Part shown: in pieces, positions 35,000 through 43,331 of the stretch
How positions within the stretch are numbered: the stretch's first letter is position 1
Layout: every line of letters starts with the position of its first letter
From: Peribacillus simplex
GTDB lineage: Bacteria; Bacillota; Bacilli; Bacillales; DSM-1321
DNA: 64,000 nucleotides
Direction of reading: 5' to 3'
Assembly: GCF_900156045.1 (NCBI RefSeq)
Contig: NZ_FTMX01000009.1
Span: 62,001-126,000 of the forward strand
Program-made: the position numbers and the translations under genes
The notes under the pieces: generated by a model
Databases searched by the model: none
Told to the model about the DNA's origin: nothing
The model's input: only the letters and a program-made list of their open reading frames with translations

Positions 35000-35365
35000 T
35001 TTTAAGAAGAATTTAAAAAGCTAAGGGACAATTCCTTAGCTTCAGCTATAACCATATTCGTATTCAATGCATAACTAAACAACCAGCCGCCGGTCACGTA
35101 CCAGCAGCTGGCTGCTTAATTGTAATCCTTGTACCCTTCACTAGAAATTATGCTTTCAACTTTTGGACTTACCTTTTCCAACTTATTTGGATGATTCGAA
35201 GAACGATATCATCTGTGTATCTGGTATAGTTAATACCCTTTGGAACAGTCAGTCTTATATCTAAATTAATATTTAGTAAATTTGATGGAATAGAAGATGT
35301 AACTCACCTTGTTTATTTAGAGTTTTCTCTAATAGCTGATTGATAGTCCAATTATTTATTATAAA
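35000..35365. other. Gene-free stretch downstream of the flavin reductase gene
   Basis: No gene supported. A weak hairpin (CCAGCCGCCGG...CCAGCAGCTGG type) lies near 35090-35115 and could terminate either side. Confidence 0.35.
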
Positions 35366-35872
35366 TTAATTCTTGCTAAGTTCGTAAAATTCAGTCGGAA
35401 TCGATGCAAAATGTCTGCGGTGATATAACATAGGATCCTTGTCATCTATTTGAATATTTGTCACTTCTCCAATTAAGATGGTATGATCCCCTGCTTCTAC
35501 AGTTTGAAATGTTTTACATTCAAGAACGGCGAAGGCACCTTCGATAATCGGCAGTTGGTTATCTGAAAAATCCCAGGTACACGTACTAAATCGATCTACG
35601 TTTTTACTAGCAAACGTCTTGCATAACTCCTGCTGATTTCCTGCTAACACATGAACCGCAAACTTTCCTCCTTCTGTAAATGTTTTAATTGTTGAAACTT
35701 TATGATCAATACACCAAAGTACCATAAGAGGCTCCAAGGATACTGAAGCAAATGAATTTACCGTTAATCCAACCGGTTTACCTTCACTATCTGTCGTAGT
35801 GATCACTGTAACGCCTGTCGGATAATTACTCAGTACCTCTTTAAATAGTTTTTGATTTTTCATATTGGTCAT
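35366..35872 (-). CDS. Flavin reductase (FMN-binding, HpaC-like)
   Basis: ATG at 35872 follows AAAGGAGAG and gives 168 aa starting MTNMKNQKLFKEVLSNYPTG; a longer in-frame start at 35947 lacks such a site. Family segments are YPTGVTVITTTD, GLTVNSFASVSLEP and GDHTILIGEV. These enzymes reduce FMN with NAD(P)H and pass FMNH2 to two-component monooxygenases. The partner is probably the luciferase-like oxygenase encoded 2 kb away on the other strand. It follows the transporter gene on the same strand. Confidence 0.88.
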   Translation of the reverse strand: MTNMKNQKLFKEVLSNYPTGVTVITTTDSEGKPVGLTVNSFASVSLEPLMVLWCIDHKVSTIKTFTEGGKFAVHVLAGNQQELCKTFASKNVDRFSTCTWDFSDNQLPIIEGAFAVLECKTFQTVEAGDHTILIGEVTNIQIDDKDPMLYHRRHFASIPTEFYELSKN

Positions 35873-35981
35873 ATTAAACTCTCCTTTATTTTTTGATTTA
35901 TACTCATTTATGGATACCTGAATTTCAGAAATGTCAGCGAATCTCATAATGTTTTTATGTGTTCAAACGTGAACGTTTTGC

Positions 35982-37340
35982 CTATTTTAAATTACTTGTC
36001 AGACTTTCTTCTTGTAGATATCTTTCTCTGGCTTTATTCGTAGAATATTTTTCTTGAACAAAGAATAGAGCCAGTGCTCCAAGGATTCCAGGAATCGCAA
36101 AGACTAGGAAGTTTTGATAAAAAGGTAGATTCATTGTAAGGAGAACTCCACCAATCAACGGGCCTGCGATAGCTCCTAATCGTCCAATTCCTAATGCCCA
36201 TCCAAGACCACTTGAGCGTATTTCTGTCGGATAATATTGAGAAATATATGCGTTAGTAATAATTTGGGTTCCAATTGTAGAAGCTCCAGCAATCGCTACA
36301 AGAATATATAATAGAATGATATTGTTCACCCAGCCAAGTAGGGTTAAAGAGACAGCAGCTGAAATAAAAAAGAACAGCAAGACAGACTTAGGGTTCCATT
36401 TGTCAGCTAGTCGGCCACCGAAAATAGCACCGAAGATAGCACCGAAATTTAACACAAGTAAAAACATTAATCCAGATACAGACAATCCAGCTCCATCCAT
36501 TAATTTGGGCAGCCAAGTATTGAGCCCATAAATCATTAATAAGCACATAAAGAATGCAATCCAAAACATAATCGTACTCAATGCGCGTCCACTTTTAAAC
36601 AACTTAATAACAGGTGCTCCTGTTTCTTCAGTTTTCATCTGTTCAAATATTTGATTTTCACGGTAAGTAAAGGCAGGATTTACTTTTGTTAAGATCTGGT
36701 CAATTTTATTTGATTCGTTGTTCATCAGTAAAAATCTAGGTGATTCCGGTAAAGTTTTATACATTAACGGAAGTAATAATAGAGGAAGTGCCCCTATAAA
36801 GAATAACGATCTCCATCCAAATTGCCCCAACAGAAGAATGGCTAGACCCGCAGCCAGCATCCCACCTACTGAATACCCACTAAACATAATAGACACTAAT
36901 GTACTTTTGAGTGACTTTGGTGAGTATTCTGTCATTAAGGCTATCGCATTTGGCATAACACCGCCCAGGCCAAGCCCCGCTATAAATCGATAGATACCAA
37001 ACTCAACTGAACTATTCGATATGCCAATAAGTCCAGTGAACAAACTAAAAAGAGCAATACAAAATAAAATAACATTCTTTCTCCCTATTTTATCTGCCAA
37101 AGGACCAAAGATAAGAGCTCCAAGCATCATGCCTATTAAGGCAGTACTTCCTAATGTTCCAGCCTGGTTAGGGGTTAAAGACCATTCCTTCATAACTGAT
37201 GGAAGGACAGATCCGTAAATCACTAGGTCGTAACCATCAAATACGATTATAAACGCACACCAAAATAATACCAATCCATGAAAGCGATTAAATTTTGATT
37301 GATCAATTATTGTTGCTACATTTACTGAACTCATATTCAT
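35982..37340 (-). CDS. MFS transporter, aromatic acid:H+ symporter (AAHS) type
   Basis: A 452-aa protein (452 from ATG 37340, or 450 from ATG 37334, which fits the GGGGG site better) with twelve transmembrane helices. AAHS features are FDGYDLVIYGSVLPSVMKEW in helix 1 and GPLADKIGRKNVI between helices 2 and 3. Members import small aromatic or related organic acids. It is the first gene of a minus-strand unit with the flavin reductase and diverges from the monooxygenase gene, so it probably imports the monooxygenase substrate. Confidence 0.88.
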   Translation of the reverse strand: MNMSSVNVATIIDQSKFNRFHGLVLFWCAFIIVFDGYDLVIYGSVLPSVMKEWSLTPNQAGTLGSTALIGMMLGALIFGPLADKIGRKNVILFCIALFSLFTGLIGISNSSVEFGIYRFIAGLGLGGVMPNAIALMTEYSPKSLKSTLVSIMFSGYSVGGMLAAGLAILLLGQFGWRSLFFIGALPLLLLPLMYKTLPESPRFLLMNNESNKIDQILTKVNPAFTYRENQIFEQMKTEETGAPVIKLFKSGRALSTIMFWIAFFMCLLMIYGLNTWLPKLMDGAGLSVSGLMFLLVLNFGAIFGAIFGGRLADKWNPKSVLLFFFISAAVSLTLLGWVNNIILLYILVAIAGASTIGTQIITNAYISQYYPTEIRSSGLGWALGIGRLGAIAGPLIGGVLLTMNLPFYQNFLVFAIPGILGALALFFVQEKYSTNKARERYLQEESLTSNLK

Positions 37341-37756
37341 CCCCCATTTTCTCTCTTAAATAGAAGTACAAATCTTTTATCAATTCTCTTTATTTGATTA
37401 TATCCCCCCCTTTATTGGTAGCGTTTACAATTTTGACATCACTCCTTTCCGTCATCTTTTCCCCATTTACGTTACGCATTCATAGATGTAAATAACAAAG
37501 CTAGGAACATGGAAAAAGTTAACTTTATGAATTCCAGAAAATATCGTTATAGAATTAGCAAATGTTACTTCTGTTGTGAACAAATAGCTTTAAAAAGGAT
37601 GGCTAATAAATTCAAATCCTTTTTTGTATTTTTGTTCACCATTAGTAAACTATATTTACCATTTGTGTTTTCATAGGTAAATACTAATCAATAATCCTGT
37701 ATATGTAAATACGAATTTCACAAAAAAATATTTTTTTCAAAAAATTCAGAAAGCGC

Positions 37757-37830
37757 TTTACAAGTTTACAGAAATTCTGATATGTTAATCACCAAGGTAA
37801 CGATTAGTGAATATAGTTCATCAATCGTTA
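37757..37830 (+). promoter_or_regulatory. Promoter and large dyad operator of the monooxygenase gene
   Basis: TTTACA (37757-37762) and TATGTT (37781-37786) with an 18-bp spacer. Just downstream, 37798-37830 is a perfect interrupted dyad: TAACGATT and AATCGTTA as outer arms, TGAA and TTCA as inner arms. An AAAGCGCTTT cre-like core overlaps the -35. The dyad probably binds the IclR-type regulator encoded at 40.1 kb, which is inferred. Confidence 0.65.
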
Positions 37831-37855
37831 ACAAATTTAAATGAGGTGGAAAAAT

Positions 37856-38926
37856 ATGAAAATCGGCTACTTTACTCTTACTGACAATCCAATCGAATAC
37901 GGGAATACAAGAAAAGATCCTAATCAAATGATTTTAGATTTAGCAGAACAATGTATTTATGCAGAAGATCTAGGTTTTAACTCTGTTTGGGTTCCAGAAC
38001 ATCACTTCAGTGCTTTAGGAGTTTTACCTTCTCCTTCCATGTTTCTTGGGCATATTGCTGCAAAAACAAAGCGTATTAAATTAGCTCCTGCAACTGTATT
38101 GCTTCCTGCAAGCCATCCAATCCGCATGGCAGAGGAATATGCTTTACTAGATTTGTTAAGTGATGGAAGAGCTATTTTCTCTGCAGGTCGTGGGTATGAT
38201 AAACGTGAGTATGATGTATTTGGGATTGACTTTAATAAAAGTCGTGAAATATTTTTTGAAGGCCTAGATATTATTCAAAAAGCTTGGAAACAGGGCACTC
38301 TTTCTCATCAAGGGAATCATTTCTCTTTTCCAGAGATTGAATTAACTCCTAAACCGGTTCAAGATCATCTACCTATTTATGTAGCCGCTTTCAGTGGGCC
38401 TTCTATTACAAAAGCAGCTGAAATGGGAGAACATGTTATCTTCGCTCCGTTTGCAGCTAATATGGTTTTCGGAACGATGGAGAACGCAATTAATACGTTC
38501 AATGATCTCTCTAAACAACACGGATTTACTGATAAAAAAGCAAGCTGCTCTTACTTTATTAATGTGACAGAAACGAAAGAAGAAGCAGAACGTACTAAAC
38601 AAAGAATGTTAAAATACTTTACTGGTTTAGTTCCTGCATTCCCTGAAGATCCATCTACAGCTCCGCCAAATATTCGTTATTTTGCAGAAATCGTTGAGGG
38701 TCTTAAGACAATGACTACTGATGATTTAAGTGATAAGAGTATCATCGTGGGTGATGCGGAATATGTGACAGAGAAATTGAAGGAAATTGAAAAAACGGGA
38801 TTAGATGAAGTGATTTTATACTTCGATTTCGGAGGTTTATCTCATAGAGAAACCATGCAAGCTATGGAACGGTTTGCTAAGGGTGTTATGCCTCATTTTA
38901 AGCAAGAAGAAGCTTTAGTTAAGTAA
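37856..38926 (+). CDS. LLM-class flavin-dependent monooxygenase (luciferase-like)
   Basis: ATG 37856 after GAGGTGGAAAAAT gives 356 aa; an upstream start at 37841 overlaps the ribosome binding site. Bacterial luciferase-like TIM barrel: LGFNSVWVPEHHFS near residue 42, LLPASHPIRMAEEYALLDLL near 85, SAGRGYDKREYDVFG near 115 and a C-terminal EVILYFDFGG. It needs FMNH2 supplied by the flavin reductase and O2. The substrate is unknown; the AAHS transporter suggests an organic acid. A terminator follows. Confidence 0.9.
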   Translation: MKIGYFTLTDNPIEYGNTRKDPNQMILDLAEQCIYAEDLGFNSVWVPEHHFSALGVLPSPSMFLGHIAAKTKRIKLAPATVLLPASHPIRMAEEYALLDLLSDGRAIFSAGRGYDKREYDVFGIDFNKSREIFFEGLDIIQKAWKQGTLSHQGNHFSFPEIELTPKPVQDHLPIYVAAFSGPSITKAAEMGEHVIFAPFAANMVFGTMENAINTFNDLSKQHGFTDKKASCSYFINVTETKEEAERTKQRMLKYFTGLVPAFPEDPSTAPPNIRYFAEIVEGLKTMTTDDLSDKSIIVGDAEYVTEKLKEIEKTGLDEVILYFDFGGLSHRETMQAMERFAKGVMPHFKQEEALVK

Positions 38927-38934
38927 TTCTATAA

Positions 38935-38973
38935 AGGAGAAAAACGTTGAAACCTACGTTTTTCTCTCTTTCC
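38935..38973 (+). terminator. Terminator after the monooxygenase gene
   Basis: Stem AGGAGAAAAACGT / ACGTTTTTCTCT with an 8-nt loop and pyrimidine-rich downstream sequence. A second strong hairpin (TAAAGTAGCT / AGCTACTTTA) lies at 38992-39032, upstream of the flavokinase gene. Confidence 0.7.
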
Positions 38974-39082
38974 TAGGTAGCGAGAATACCTTAAAGTAGC
39001 TGACTAAAATGCTGCATTAGTTAGCTACTTTAGTGTATTTATAAACGGCATAAATGATCTAAATTATAAGATTGTAGGTGAA

Positions 39083-39487
39083 ATGATGCAAGTACTAGAC
39101 AGCTATACACAAACCATTTTAAAGGGCGAGGTAATCCGCGGACGGCAAATTGGAAGAACAATTGGATTTCCAACAGCCAATCTTCATGTCCAGTCAGAAG
39201 TTGAATCCTACCTTCCAAAAGGGGTTTACGGGGTTAAAGTTCATCATGAGAATACGAATTATAACGGGGTCATGAACATTGGCATGAGGCCAACTTTTAA
39301 AGATGAAAAGGAAGTGCTTTCCTTCGAAGTGCATATCCTGCATTTTAATCAAGAAATTTATGGTGAACAATTAAAGTTAGACATTTTATTTTTCATTCGT
39401 GAAGAACAGGCATTTAACTCGATTGATCAGTTGGTCCAACAGTTACACCTTGATATTGAACAAGCAAATAAGCGATTTCTTCAATAA
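39083..39487 (+). CDS. Stand-alone riboflavin kinase (RibR N-terminal-domain-like)
   Basis: A 134-aa protein with GTAGGTGAA before its ATG pair. Flavokinase signatures are GRQIGRTIGFPTANL (residues 19-33), GVYGVKV and the NIGMRPTF loop. It lacks the FAD synthetase half of RibF. Monofunctional flavokinases are rare in Bacilli; the known case is RibR of B. subtilis, also encoded with luciferase-like monooxygenases. It makes FMN, which fits the FMN-using neighbours. Its stop is 2 bp before the next ORF, which resembles the RibR C-terminal domain. Confidence 0.85.
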   Translation: MMQVLDSYTQTILKGEVIRGRQIGRTIGFPTANLHVQSEVESYLPKGVYGVKVHHENTNYNGVMNIGMRPTFKDEKEVLSFEVHILHFNQEIYGEQLKLDILFFIREEQAFNSIDQLVQQLHLDIEQANKRFLQ

Positions 39488-39489
39488 GG

Positions 39490-39819
39490 ATGAATAGCTT
39501 GTTAGTTGACATGTTGAAGGAGTGTTTTAGGATGAAGTTTCAATCTGAAGAACTATTAAATCTTCCGGATTTGCTGTTTTCAAAGTTTTGTGAGGATCAC
39601 TATTACATTAATAAAGGGGTTTACAATACCATAGATCGTTGGTTTTATGAACAAGGAGTTAGCCACATCGTAAAACGGCGAAAAGTGGTTCTTTCTTTTT
39701 GTCAAAGCTTTTGTATATCTGGAAATGAGAAAGTAAAGTTCGGTCCCGGAGGACTAACGATAAAACTGAATCTATTTTGGACACAACATGTGCCACAATT
39801 CGATCATCAGGCAATTTAA
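39490..39819 (+). CDS. RibR C-terminal (RNA-binding) domain-like protein
   Basis: A 109-aa frame in +1 phase relative to the flavokinase gene. ELLNLPDLLFSKFCEDHYYI, NKGVYNTIDRWFYEQGVSHI and VKFGPGGLTIKLNLF match, from memory, the C-terminal domain of B. subtilis RibR, which binds the FMN riboswitch RNA and counteracts it. A plausible internal start is ATG 39532 after AAGGAG. In B. subtilis both domains form one protein; here they are two ORFs, by frameshift or as natural separate genes. Confidence 0.7.
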   Translation: MNSLLVDMLKECFRMKFQSEELLNLPDLLFSKFCEDHYYINKGVYNTIDRWFYEQGVSHIVKRRKVVLSFCQSFCISGNEKVKFGPGGLTIKLNLFWTQHVPQFDHQAI

Positions 39820-40102
39820 AAAATGTTAGTATGGCAAAGAAATGGAGTTTGTCAATGAAGAGGTTAAAACAGGCTTCATTTGGCAAAGGGTTTAGTTTTC
39901 ATAAAAAATAGTTAAACGCTTTAGCCTCGCTTACCATCTAGTACGAAAGATTTATGTATTTACCTTCTCTAGCTCTTGATATTTGTTATATACTGTTTTT
40001 TAGAGAGATTAGCAAAATTTTCAGGCTCACCATCAATGAAATATGAGTATGTCTGTAGATTAACCTAACTCAATAGGACGAGTAGAGAGAAGGCGACTAA
40101 TC

Positions 40103-40876
40103 ATGTTGGAGGAAGAAACAAAAAGTCAAGGGATACAATCCATTGAAGTAGGTATGCAAATATTAAAAAAAATTGCCGAAGCAGGAAAGCCACTTTCCAT
40201 TACGGACATAGCGATATTATGTAACACCTCAAAAAGTAAGTTGCACCGTTACTTAACCAGTTTTGTTAGAACAGGAATGTTGGAAAAGAATCAGGATGGG
40301 AAATATATACTTGGAACGGAAATTATCAGGCTAGGATTAAAAGCCTCACAAAAACTAAAGGTTACGGAAATTGTTGCTCCACATTTGATGTATCTAAAAG
40401 AAGCCTTAAATGAAACAGTCGCACTTGCTGTTTGGGGGCAAAATGGCCCGTTTTTTGTTAGTTGGGAAGAAAGTAACGGGCCTGTGAATATAGGTATCAA
40501 AGTAGGCTCACAGGTCAGTATAACCCAAAGTGCGGCTGGACTAATATTTGCCGCATTCTTACCAAACAAGGTGACTGAAAAAAAAATCAATCAAGAACTA
40601 AATAAATTTTCCATCGAACTAGAAAAATTCCAAAGTACAATTGATTTTATCAAAGCAAATAAGTACGCCTATGTCAAAGGCACCACAATTACTGGTATAA
40701 GTGCAATAGCTTCTCCTATTTTTGATCGATCATCTAAGCTAGTTGCCACACTCACAATTGTGGGTCTTGAAAATTCATTAGATACATCTGAAAATTCGAA
40801 AGCTGTCAATATATTAAAAGAAAGATCAGCGATGATTTCTGAATTTTTAGGTTGGAACGGTATTTTCATAAAATAA
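40103..40876 (+). CDS. IclR-family transcriptional regulator
   Basis: A 257-aa protein. Residues 14-75 form the N-terminal winged helix (SIEVGMQILKKIAEAGKPLS, TDIAILCNTSKSKLHRYL) and residues 80-255 the IclR effector domain (VGSQVSITQSAAGLIFAAF, ITGISAIASPIFD). IclR proteins usually control aromatic or small-acid catabolic genes. It stands at the end of the flavin/monooxygenase module, just before an IS6 remnant, and is the likely ligand of the dyad at 37798-37830. Confidence 0.88.
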   Translation: MLEEETKSQGIQSIEVGMQILKKIAEAGKPLSITDIAILCNTSKSKLHRYLTSFVRTGMLEKNQDGKYILGTEIIRLGLKASQKLKVTEIVAPHLMYLKEALNETVALAVWGQNGPFFVSWEESNGPVNIGIKVGSQVSITQSAAGLIFAAFLPNKVTEKKINQELNKFSIELEKFQSTIDFIKANKYAYVKGTTITGISAIASPIFDRSSKLVATLTIVGLENSLDTSENSKAVNILKERSAMISEFLGWNGIFIK

Positions 40877-40905
40877 GGGATGAAAAGGCCACACACAATG
40901 TGAGG

Positions 40906-41306
40906 GGTTCTGGTGCAAAAATAATTCGCTAGAACCATAGAACAGCAATATCCTATTAACCTTGAGATTAAGCAGCTAACCTAAATAACTTATGAATGAC
41001 TTCAACCTCATTTTGGGCAGAGTTCACCTTTTGGTGAAGTTGCCCTTTTTTTATCATATGCATAGCTTCGATGCCTCTCAAAATCAAGGTAGCTGTACGA
41101 AATGATTTCATTCCTAACATGGAACGAACTCTCTTATTTATAAAACGGTGATCCTGTTCCACGATATTGTTGAGATATTTTCGTTGTATATATGTTCCCA
41201 ATGTTGCTGGCGTCAGGATTGATGATGATCTATATATTACTGAGACGGGCTGTGAAGTATTGACGAAATATCCTAAAAATTTGCAAATCATACGATGATT
41301 TAACAA
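40906..41306 (-). mobile_element. IS6/IS240-type element, 3' part of transposase with terminal repeat
   Basis: The minus-strand frame contains [40 protein letters not shown] and HQKVNSAQNEVEVIHKLF, the C-terminal region of IS6-family transposases. The N-terminal part is lost and the segment before KYLNN is unlike the family. The IS end is visible at 40908-40920 as GGTTCTGGTGCAAAAA. The IS is therefore 5'-truncated and inactive. It forms the right border of the flavin/monooxygenase module; a matching remnant lies at its left border. Confidence 0.8.
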
Positions 41307-41918
41307 AAATTTTAAGGTTATTTATTTTAATAATCACAAACACGCATAACCCCATCCTCATTTTCAGACGGGGTTAAAATATAGTTGTTACATACCAGTG
41401 ATCTTCCACCATCGCTCCCGAGTGTGGAAGATCATTACTATTCCTTAAAGAAATACATCACTTTATTATATAAAACAAACACAAAGCACCACTTCTTTTT
41501 GAACCAGATCCATATCCTGACCCTTTAGTTAAATAAGAAATTTAAAAAAACAGTGCGATTTTTTGTATCTGTTTTACTAAAATTTTAAAAGGTGTGTAAT
41601 CTTCCTGTGTATAAAAGTCTTAAATCTTTTACATTATAAATTACAGACTAACTTTTAGATTGTTTTATAAGAAAAAATAAGCTCCGTTCTTTTCTTCATT
41701 TCTATCAAATTACAAAAAATTAGATTAATAAGCAATCCCAATTGTTGGTTGGCACTGCGGCCAAAATACACTGATTCTTGATCTGTCCCCTTCATAAGAG
41801 AATTTATTTAGAACAAATTTTAAGGCTTCTATTTGACTAATAAAAGAAATCTGTAGTGGATCATTCTTAAAAAAACTCTTTCAATTTATGCTAGTTCTAT
41901 GTATGGTCTAATTAGGAG
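41307..41918. other. Gene-free stretch with two hairpins
   Basis: No gene supported. Two stem-loops are visible: AACCCCATC...GACGGGGTT at 41350-41376 with T/A-rich flank, and GATCTTCCAC / GTGGAAGATC at 41401-41436. Both look like terminators left from lost genes. Confidence 0.45.
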
Positions 41919-41925
41919 GTGATTT

Positions 41926-42122
41926 ATGGTGAAAGAAAAAGTTCCCTATACGATAAATTACCGTTAGAATTGTTGGCGGGGTTTTATTTTGAAATAAATA
42001 AGAACATTGAAAAGGGAATCTTGTCTGATGCCATGTATCATGAAATTAGATTAATGGAACAATCAGCATTAAAAAGAGGAATCTCACTTGAATGCCTACA
42101 GGATAACGGATCACGTATTTGA
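41926..42122 (+). pseudogene. Sda-like small protein gene with a start-proximal frameshift
   Basis: A perfect site (TAGGAGGTGATTT) precedes ATG 41926, but that frame stops after 13 codons. One extra A in the following A run would join it to the long frame SSLYDKLPLELLAGFYFEIN... that runs to 42122. The joined product has two amphipathic helices and LPLELL...YFEI, resembling the sporulation checkpoint inhibitor Sda. Either the gene is broken by a single-base deletion or the A run is a slippery or error-prone site. The Sda likeness is weak. Confidence 0.4.
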
Positions 42123-42221
42123 AGCTGAGAAACTACTAAGAGGAACAGCCATGCAACACTAAATCGAAGGATAAGAAGTCCAATCATCATATGGGATTCG
42201 AAATTTATTTTCTAGTAATCA

Positions 42222-42413
42222 TTGGAAATGTAAGCGCTTTCTGTTATAATGAAAATGGGTTGGATGGCATGTGTGGCCGTCATAGTATCTGGCGTAGGTG
42301 GGGCCGATACCGGGAGAGGACTTAGAGAACATAACTTTTTTTAGCTGAATAAAATCATACATAAACAATAAAAGTGAAAGACGATAGACCCTTTGGCTCC
42401 CAAGGGGTCTATT
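42222..42413 (+). ncRNA. Possible small RNA unit with cre-overlapped promoter and terminator (copy 2)
   Basis: TTGGAA (42222-42227) and TATAAT (42245-42250), 17-bp spacer, with TGTAAGCGCTTTCT in the spacer matching the cre consensus. A terminator with a 13-bp stem (ATAGACCCTTTGG / CCAAGGGGTCTAT) and T run lies at 42384-42413, giving an RNA of about 155 nt. The promoter and the next 50 nt resemble 16993-17060. An ORF over the start (MKMGWMACVAVIVSGVGG) begins inside the -10 and so is not translated from this promoter. CcpA control is inferred. Confidence 0.45.
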
Positions 42414-42615
42414 TTGATGTAACTTCCTCTAATGGTGATGTGATTTTTAAAAAAAATAATTTAATCGATAAGAGAGAATTGCTCCTAGAGCGAAAGCTAG
42501 GCCTATTATAATGAAGGATGTTTTTTCAAAAGAAACAGACCGACAGCCGATCTTTCATATTTGCCCTTTAACTGAACTTCACTTGTTGGTTGAAAGAATT
42601 TTCAGAATTTAGATA

Positions 42616-42668
42616 TTGTAATTTATCAGAATAGTTAGTATTATTATACCTAACTAAATTAGTTAGGT
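42616..42668 (+). promoter_or_regulatory. Promoter and palindromic operator of the TetR gene
   Basis: TTGTAA (42616-42621) and TATTAT (42639-42644) with a 17-bp spacer. A perfect palindrome ACCTAACTAA/TTAGTTAGGT occupies 42648-42668 and overlaps the ribosome binding site of the regulator gene. This is the usual autoregulatory layout of TetR proteins. Confidence 0.8.
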
Positions 42669-42677
42669 GGTATGTTG

Positions 42678-43319
42678 ATGACGAAAAATAAAATTAAAGA
42701 GGTTGCTTACAAGCAATTAGCTGAGAAAGGCTATGAGCGTGCAACTCTTTCAAGCATTGCTAAAGAGGTGGGTATTAAAACGCCGTCCATTTATGCTTTT
42801 TATAAAAGTAAAGAAGATTTATTTATGGCTGTATATAAGGATCTGTTGCAAGATAATCACCGTCACATAAAAAGTTCCATTGACAATCTAACAAATGGAA
42901 CGGTAAAAGAAAAGCTCTATCAAATATTAGAAGCGATATGTCATTATCATTTAAGTCAACCTGAGAAAACGACAGCCTATATGAAATTTACCTTTTTCCT
43001 TCCTCCGACTTTAAACGATGAAGTAAAAGAAACGTTTAGCGAGATGGAAGAGGTTCTTGGTGGGATGCTTGAAAGTATCTTTTCGGAGGGAATTAGGCAG
43101 GGGGTGTTAAAAAATCAACCTATTGATGATTTAATTGCCTCCTTTCTATGTTTAATGGACGGGATCTTTTTGGAATTGCTCTATTATCAGCACCAGGAAG
43201 ACAAATTTAAAAGACGGGTAGAGCAAACCTGGAGCATTTATTGGAATGGAATTTATAACGATCATGAAAAAGCAGTTTACTTTAATGAAAGTAAAAAAAC
43301 AAATTGTGACAATAAATAG
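42678..43319 (+). CDS. TetR/AcrR-family regulator
   Basis: ATG 42678 is 7 bp from AGGTGG and gives 213 aa; ATG 42672 is the alternative. The N-terminal TetR helix-turn-helix is clear (KGYERATLSSIAKEVGIKTP, SIYAFYKSKEDLF). The C-terminal ligand domain is helical. It precedes the permease gene by 12 bp, so it is first in a four-gene operon and probably represses it through the palindrome at 42648-42668. The inducer is likely the substrate of the transporter. Confidence 0.88.
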   Translation: MTKNKIKEVAYKQLAEKGYERATLSSIAKEVGIKTPSIYAFYKSKEDLFMAVYKDLLQDNHRHIKSSIDNLTNGTVKEKLYQILEAICHYHLSQPEKTTAYMKFTFFLPPTLNDEVKETFSEMEEVLGGMLESIFSEGIRQGVLKNQPIDDLIASFLCLMDGIFLELLYYQHQEDKFKRRVEQTWSIYWNGIYNDHEKAVYFNESKKTNCDNK

Positions 43320-43331
43320 GGGGCTGCGTCC

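Noticed and set aside
37747-37762. cre site at the monooxygenase promoter
   Set aside because: Only the AAAGCGCTTT core matches; both outer positions differ from the consensus, so it is mentioned but not called on its own.
42249-42344. 31-codon peptide MKMGWMACVAVIVSGVGG...
   Set aside because: Its ATG is part of the promoter -10 element, and the frame is not kept in the copy at 17 kb.
42447-42600. Minus-strand frame ending FIIIGLAFALGAILSYRLN
   Set aside because: Looks like a small membrane protein end but the upstream frame is broken and no start is present; too weak to call.
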